From NCBI GenBank assembly GCA_003117195.1, contig BDSI01000064.1, forward strand, positions 124,001 to 188,000: 64,000 nt of DNA, given 5' to 3'. Source of the stretch: Eudorina sp. 2006-703-Eu-15. Its lineage: Eukaryota; Chlorophyta; Chlorophyceae; Chlamydomonadales; Volvocaceae. Position numbers and translations under genes: made by a program. Below the pieces are notes generated by a model. It saw only the letters and a list, made by a program, of their open reading frames with translations, was not told the origin of the DNA and made no database searches. Each line of letters starts with the position of its first letter. The stretch's first letter is position 1. This document shows, one piece after another, positions 58,724 through 64,000 of the stretch.

Positions 58724-61700
58724 TCACAGGAAGCCGCCCCGTCGTGGAGGCGCCGGGCGGTCCTCGTCCAGCTCCTCCGCATCCAAATCCTCCACCTCAC
58801 CGCCGCCGCCTGCGCGGCCGTTGCCGCCGCCGCCGCCGCCGGCCTTCCTGGTCTCCTGTCGCTCGTCCCCGAAGGACGGCTCGCCCCGCAGCGACGTTCC
58901 GCCCCCGGCGCCCCCTCTGAGGACGTCCGCGGCATCGTCGTCGTCGTCGTCGTCGTCACCTCGGCGGGCGACCGGAGTCAGCTTGCGAGGGCCCGGCAGC
59001 GGCGCCAGCGGCGCCAGACCCCCCGCGGGCGGCCTCAGCGGCGCCAGGGCGCCACCCCCGCCGCCGGCTCCGCCGCCCAGAGGTGGGACCCGGAGCGGCT
59101 CCAGACCTCCTCTTCCAGTCGGTGGCAGCGGCGGCGGAAGCCCCCGCGGCTGCGGCGGCGTCAGCGACGCCTCCAGGGGATTCTCCGCCTCGGCGGCGGC
59201 TCCAGCCCCGGCTGGTGGACTCGCGTTCGGCCGTGGTGGCGGCGGCGGCGGCGCCGCCGCCGCCGCCGCCGGAGTCGTCTGGAGGCTGTCATCTTCTGGG
59301 TCGGCCAGGCCGCCGGCAGCAGCCCCCGCGGGGGCCGGCGGCCAGGAGGGGGTTTCGCGGAGTGACGGCTGTAGCGGCTGTAGTGGCTGTAGCGGCTGCA
59401 AGCCCCGCGCTGGCAGGTTCAAAGGCTGCAGAGGCTGTAGTGGCTGTAGCAGAGGCTCCCGCGGAGGCGGCGAGCCGTCCTGGGCAGTCGACGGGTCAAG
59501 GCACGCACATGGGTCAGCAGGTACGGTGCCCGGGGAGGCCCAAGGGCAGGGGGGCGGTGGTGGGATTTCTGGTACCCACAGGCATGGGGGCCATCCCACC
59601 GTATTGGACACAATGAGTGTACGACAATCTGTACGGCAGTCTGCGCGCATGCATTAAAGATTACGGACCAACGGATGCCGCATCCGGGACAGTACGACCG
59701 CGATGCGGCCAGGTGGTATGCACGGCACCGATAGCCCCTGCTTCGGAGAATGCGAGGAACGCAATGCGAGTATGGGACCCAGGGGTCATGTCGCACACCC
59801 CCTGGACCCTCGCCACCGATCCTGCGCGGCAATGGTGCCACGCGGCCTTACCTGCCGCTCCGACGGCCACTGTCGAGCGCCCGCCATTTCCATTGGGCTG
59901 CGGAACGGCGGCTCCGGAGCATCAAGGCTGGCCACGCGCGGGAAATTGTGACCCATGGGTCCGTCGACGTCCGACGGCCGCTGCGCCGGCGGCTCCGGCA
60001 GCGGGGGATCCAAGGGCGCATGCGCGAAGGATTCAGTGCGGGGCGGCGGCATCGATCGCAGCGGTTGCAACGGTTGCAATGGCTGCAGCGGTTGCAACGA
60101 TTGGAGCGGTTGCAACAGTCCGCGCGGCGGCGGCAGCGTCGGCGCGGCGCCGGTCCCGTTCATTCCGGGGCCTCCCGGCGGCAGCTGCATCTGCATCAGA
60201 CTCTGCTGCCGTCCGAGGGCATCACCGCCCTGAGGGCCGGCCTGTGGCGGCAGCAGGGAGAAGCCGCGCTGCAGCTGCGCTTGCGGGTCCGACAGAAGGC
60301 CCGATGCGCTGCCGTACGGATCGTCCATCGTGGGGGCCATGGCTCCGAAACTCGACTGCGGCTGCAACGGCCCCTGCGGTCCCCCGGGTAGCCCTAAGCC
60401 GGCGGGAGGGGTCGGCGGGAACGCGCCGGAAGGAACGGACGGTTGTGGCTGCAAGTACGGCGGCTGGTACGGCGGCGGCTGCAGCTGTTGCTGAATCATC
60501 GCTGCGTGCATGCTCGGCGAGGAGGGCATCGACGCAAGCGGCCCCGGCGAGGCGGGTGAGTACGGCCCGGGCTGCGGCGGAAAGGGTGGTGGCGGCGGCG
60601 GCGGCTGTACGGCAGCCCCCGGGTGCCCTGAGCCCTGCCAAGGGTACGCACCGCCGCCGGGGCCCTGCTGCGGCTGCAGCATCTGCTGCATCTGTGGCTG
60701 ATTGTACGACATGTACTGCTGCGGCTGCGGCGGCATGGCGGCGCCGCTGACGCCCTCTGGAAGAAGCATCTGGGGCTGGGCTCCAACGCCTCCAGCACCG
60801 TCGGCGGCGCCGCCGCCGCCAGCAGCAGCAGCACCCTCGTCTTTCTTCTTTCTGCTGAAGAAGCGAGAGAACATGGACGTCGACCTCGTCACTGGCGGTC
60901 CCGCGGCGGCCGCCGACGCCGCCGTCTCTGGTCCTGCAGCAGTTACCCCCGGCGCCACGGCGCTGAGCGGGGGACCTGGAGGCTGAGGCGGCGGCATGGG
61001 CGTGACAGGCTCTGGGACGGCCGGCGGCGGCGTGGGTGGTGCCGTACTGCGCGCCGCACCCTCCGGGATCAGGTCCTCAGCGCTGGGCCGCTTCGCGGGG
61101 ACCGCCGCCGCCGCCGTCGCCGCCGCCGCCGCTGCCGCCGCCGTGGACTTGGCTTTCGCCTCGGGATCGACGCCGGCCTCAGCTGGGTCCTTCGGTACGG
61201 CACCGGGCAACAGCGTCGAGGTCTTCGCCAGGTCCGACGCCTGCTTGTTGTTGTCAGGCACGAACAGATTCGGGTCGTCCTGTGCCGTATTCTGGTGAAA
61301 GGGTGCGACAGTGGCGGGCGGGGGGCCGCCGGCAGAACATCAGTCCATCGCAGGGATCACAGTACCCCAAACAAGCGGCAAGCCCTGCCCGAGTGTTAGA
61401 TTCGCATAGTCGTTCGTACATATTCGTACATATGGGACACCACATTCTGGACACTTTCCGCGCAGCACGGATGCCGGGTATGGGCCCCGGGGGCGAGTTG
61501 CATCATCGTACGGCACATACCCGCAGTCGTTCCGAGTACCGCTTGAGCAGCGCAGCCGGCGGCAAGCCGGCCACATCCGGCGGCAGTGACTTGTTGAGGG
61601 ACAGCCCCGTCGCCGCCGCCATGCCCGCCGCCGCCACCCCCGCCGCCACCCCGGTCGCCGTCGTCGTCGTCGTCGTCCCCGTCGTCGCCGTCGCCACCCC

Positions 61701-63030
61701 CGCCCCCTTTGCGATCGCCTTCGTCTGTCCCCCGACAAACGGACGGTCCGGAGCGTGCGAGCTGACGAAGGGTCCCGTACTGCCGTCCGCGACGACACCT
61801 GTACGACAGCACCTCCGCCACATACACATCAGCAGCGCCACGCCGATCAGCAGGATCAGGAGGCCCGCCGCCACGATGAGCAGGATCTGCCACCACGTCA
61901 TGTTGTCTACGGTGCCCGAAGCAGGGGTCGTGTCGGCCACGGGCACGGAGGTGTCACCTGTGACCCGTGGGTCGGGGAGATGGCGGGGCCCGACCCGTGG
62001 GTCGGGGGGCAAAGCGGCGAGTGGGGGCAGCACGGCGGTGAGGGCGTGGTGACGACGCCAACACGCACGAGCCAACCATCACCGTTGCAACTTGCAAGGG
62101 AAGCCGTACGGTACGGTACACCAGGGCTTGCGGTCAAGCACCCCTGGCGAAAGGTGTGGGAACCCAATCCAACCCCAAACGCACACAACCAATGCGGGAG
62201 TTGGGCGGACCACGGATCCGCCGCAACCACCGGCGTAAGACAACCGTTGGCAGAGGCAGTCTAGGAAAGCAGAGGCAGTCTAGGAAAGCAGGAATGGCGG
62301 GATTGGGACAGGGAGGACGGGCCCAGCTTCCTCTGTTCCCTCACAGAGCCTTCCAGGGAGGGCTGAGCCCTAGGGCTGCATGAGGGCCCCAGGAGGGTTC
62401 CCGCCAGGGGTGCCACCTGATGTTGGATCCGAGCCCGCCCGCCCGTGGGAGGATCCATGTCTTTCAAACTCAAACAGAGGAGGGCTCGCACATTTGGGGC
62501 TGGGCCATACCTGACATGAACAGGTCGCATGCGCTCCGCGCTTTGAAGCCGGGCGCACCGGCCACGAGCACAAGGCACAACTTGTTGGAGTTGTCGCCTC
62601 CGGGCCAGTCGGCGCGGCATGAGGTGCGCATGGGACAAAACATGGGCGACTGCGCGTACGCCGGCGCGGGCGGGCAGCCCGTGGCGGTGACCTGGCCGCC
62701 CTGGGATAGGGTGACTGTGGAGTTATAGAGCGAGGAGGAGCCACCGCTCTGTGCGGCCGAGGGGTCGGACATGTTGCAGGTGTTGAAGAGGGCGAGGTAG
62801 CCGGTGATGGCGGTTGGGTCGCACCAGAATTTGTACGACATTGCGTAGAAGCCACAGCCGTACACGACAGGCGACGACGTGATGGTCACGTTCGACAAGG
62901 ATATGGTTGTACCGCCCGCTGAGCCCCGAAGCGAAAACGCCAGCACGACCGCGATGGCGAGGCGCGGGATGGAGTGTTTACGGGTGGGATGCGGCTGTCC
63001 AGAGCTGCCGCAGAGTGTGAGAGCAGACAT
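58724..63030 (-). CDS. Type I membrane protein, CG[FY]Y family member E (1050 aa)
   Basis: Four exons in transcript order: 63030-62511, 61957-61521, 61291-59852, 59479-58724 (TGA); total 3153 nt, phases agree. Signal peptide: IPRLAIAVVLAFSLRGSAGG (residues 21-40). The ectodomain (about 41-194) has VVYGCGFYAMSYKFWC (C59-C70), a string of Cys, several N-glycosylation sites and LCLVLVAGAPGFKARSACDLFMSG at its end. The membrane helix is about 198-220 (ILLIVAAGLLILLIGVALL), followed by CMWRRCC, a possible palmitoylation site. The tail of more than 800 aa is Pro/Ala/Gln/Gly-rich with a basic patch SMFSRFFSRKKKDE, repeated LQPLQP motifs in both of the last exons and an eight-Asp run. Intron phases 1/0/0 around the membrane exon match genes A and B. 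Ligand and role unknown. Confidence 0.82.
61962..62003. repeat. Pair of palindromic GACCCGTGGGTC motifs
   Basis: Two 12-bp near-palindromes 30 bp apart (61962-61973 and 61992-62003), both followed by GGGG, directly upstream of the acceptor of the membrane exon of gene E. The same 12-mer class occurs at 1517-1528, 14470-14481 and 43969-43980. Confidence 0.7.
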
Positions 63031-63442
63031 TTTTGCAAGGTTTACAATACTGACAGGGCTCCCTCGTAAGAGAACTTTATCACGAAGTATACCTAACCGT
63101 ATGGAACCATGGGCGGAGGACAAAAGTGAGTTTGTTGTCCCTATTCATGCTACATTTTCATTATATTTCTGGTCCATGCGCAGCAGTATTTTTGTTGCTC
63201 CTTTGATTTGTAAGTTATGTTGTTACAAGGTCGGCCCTTCGACGGTTGCCTTCCGTCATTCTAGCAATTACCCACCAGTTTTGTTGTGATATCGTCCCAG
63301 AGATGTAGGTCTCTTGGTCAACATTCATGTGAACCTTGACGGTTTTTACGGAAATGCCGTACCCTGTTACTATCGCAAGAGCTGATCAACAGCCAGCTCC
63401 CAACAAACTTGCGCAAATTTACAGCTTGCGTGTAGATTAAAC
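63031..63442. promoter_or_regulatory. Divergent promoter region
   Basis: 412 bp between the ATG of membrane gene E (minus) and the ATG of the hydrolase gene (plus). It is much more AT-rich than both flanks. No individual motif is assigned. Confidence 0.45.
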
Positions 63443-63592
63443 ATGGCTTATTACTTGCCACAAACACATCTTCGACAGGAGGCCATCACCGACCCGATGT
63501 CGGCGTGCGTGCTGTTTATAGACACACAAAATTACAACTGTCATCGGGACGGAGCGATATACAAAAAGACTGACGGTGAAGCATGTCCGGAG
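63443..63592 (+). CDS. Isochorismatase-family hydrolase, first exon (continues past the window)
   Basis: The exon 63443-63592 encodes 50 residues starting MAYYLPQTHLRQEAI and ends at a clean donor (GAG/GTATGC). The stretch CVLFIDTQNYNCHRDGAIY matches the first strand and catalytic-Asp region of isochorismatase/nicotinamidase-like hydrolases ([LV]-[LF]-[IV]-D-x-Q-N). The Lys and Cys of the catalytic triad would be in later exons outside or near the right edge; none was recognised in 63593-64000. No obvious transit peptide. The substrate cannot be told from this part; ureidoacrylate/peroxyureidoacrylate amidohydrolase-type or nicotinamidase-type enzymes are possible. Confidence 0.6.
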
Positions 63593-64000
63593 GTATGCCC
63601 CGAGCAAGAAGCGACGCCCCGTCCCTGAAGAGCTACCGCCAAACCGCGCAGGCGCGCGTACCACCCACCCTGCTCAGGCCTTTCACAACCACCTGCAAGC
63701 TCACCCGGCCATGAATTCACCAGCTCCTTCACAATCCTTAGAGTAGGGCCCCAGCATGCGCAAAGCGAGTAGTTAACCATGCACGCTATGAGAGTACATC
63801 AGGGGTACGGCATTAGTGCCTTCTCTCCGCTTTCCCTCTTTCTCTTACTTGAGTTTCGGATTCCGCCGCCACCTCAAGCGTCGCATCTGCTCCAGCACGC
63901 GCCATAAAGGCACTCCTTAGGCGCCTGGACTCGATGCATGCTGCCGTCAGCCAAAGGCCCCAAGTCCCCCCACGGTCTGTTTCCCCCGCGGCGCTGATCT
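63593..64000 (+). other. First intron of the hydrolase gene to the window edge
   Basis: No further exon with isochorismatase character was found. Probably intronic; a small later exon cannot be excluded. Confidence 0.35.

Noticed and set aside
58638..59657. 339-codon plus-strand frame starting MPACASCVWVSVVVVG
   Set aside because: Opposite strand of the last exon of membrane gene E; the minus-strand model has consistent splicing.

Overview
This is nuclear DNA from a GC-rich green alga of the Chlamydomonadales, most likely a volvocine. The evidence is: many short GT-AG introns with GTACG or GTGAG donors; TGTAA polyadenylation signals downstream of several stop codons; a Ser-Pro hydroxyproline-rich wall glycoprotein fused to an enzyme; and poly-Gln, poly-Ala and simple-repeat tracts inside exons. 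Gene models were built by hand. An exon chain was accepted when splice sites, reading phase and recognisable motifs agreed, and most chains close to an exact multiple of three.

Layout. 1-1784 (+): last exons of anthranilate synthase component I (TrpE). 1785-4569: 3' region with a 45-bp minisatellite. 4570-7263 (+): secreted SGNH hydrolase. 9579-18512 (-): 13-exon DUF262/DUF1524 (GmrSD-like) protein with a probable organelle transit peptide and an altered HNH motif. 19218-19583 (+): small basic, probably nucleolar protein. 19584-22918: intergenic, with a 30-bp hairpin minisatellite. 23277-27129 (-): secreted Vps62/DUF946-like protein whose 3' UTR carries a (GGGGT)n tract of about 300 nt. 30732-37174 (+): glyoxal/galactose-oxidase copper-radical domain behind a very long Ser-Pro region whose frame is broken several times. 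40349-48302 (-): four genes in tandem that alternate between F5/8-type-C-like proteins and type I membrane proteins. 52113-55955 (-): 968-residue disordered protein with internal 63-bp and 21-bp repeats. 58724-63030 (-): a third, larger member of the membrane-protein family. 63443 to the right edge (+): first exon of an isochorismatase-family hydrolase.

The best candidate for something undescribed is the type I membrane family (378, 450 and 1050 aa). Members share a signal peptide, a Cys-Gly-Phe/Tyr-Tyr ectodomain, one membrane segment and a long Pro/Gln/Ala-rich tail. They also share intron phases: the intron before the membrane exon is phase 1 and splits a Gly codon in all three, and the intron after it is phase 0. 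Two members are each preceded by an F5/8C-like gene on the same strand, which looks like a duplicated two-gene cassette. The second candidate is the apparently organelle-targeted GmrSD-like protein, in which the DUF1524 catalytic His position reads Arg. Several secreted or wall-associated products (SGNH hydrolase, oxidase-HRGP fusion, Vps62-like protein, F5/8C-like proteins, type I receptors) sit together, so the window is rich in cell-surface and matrix genes.
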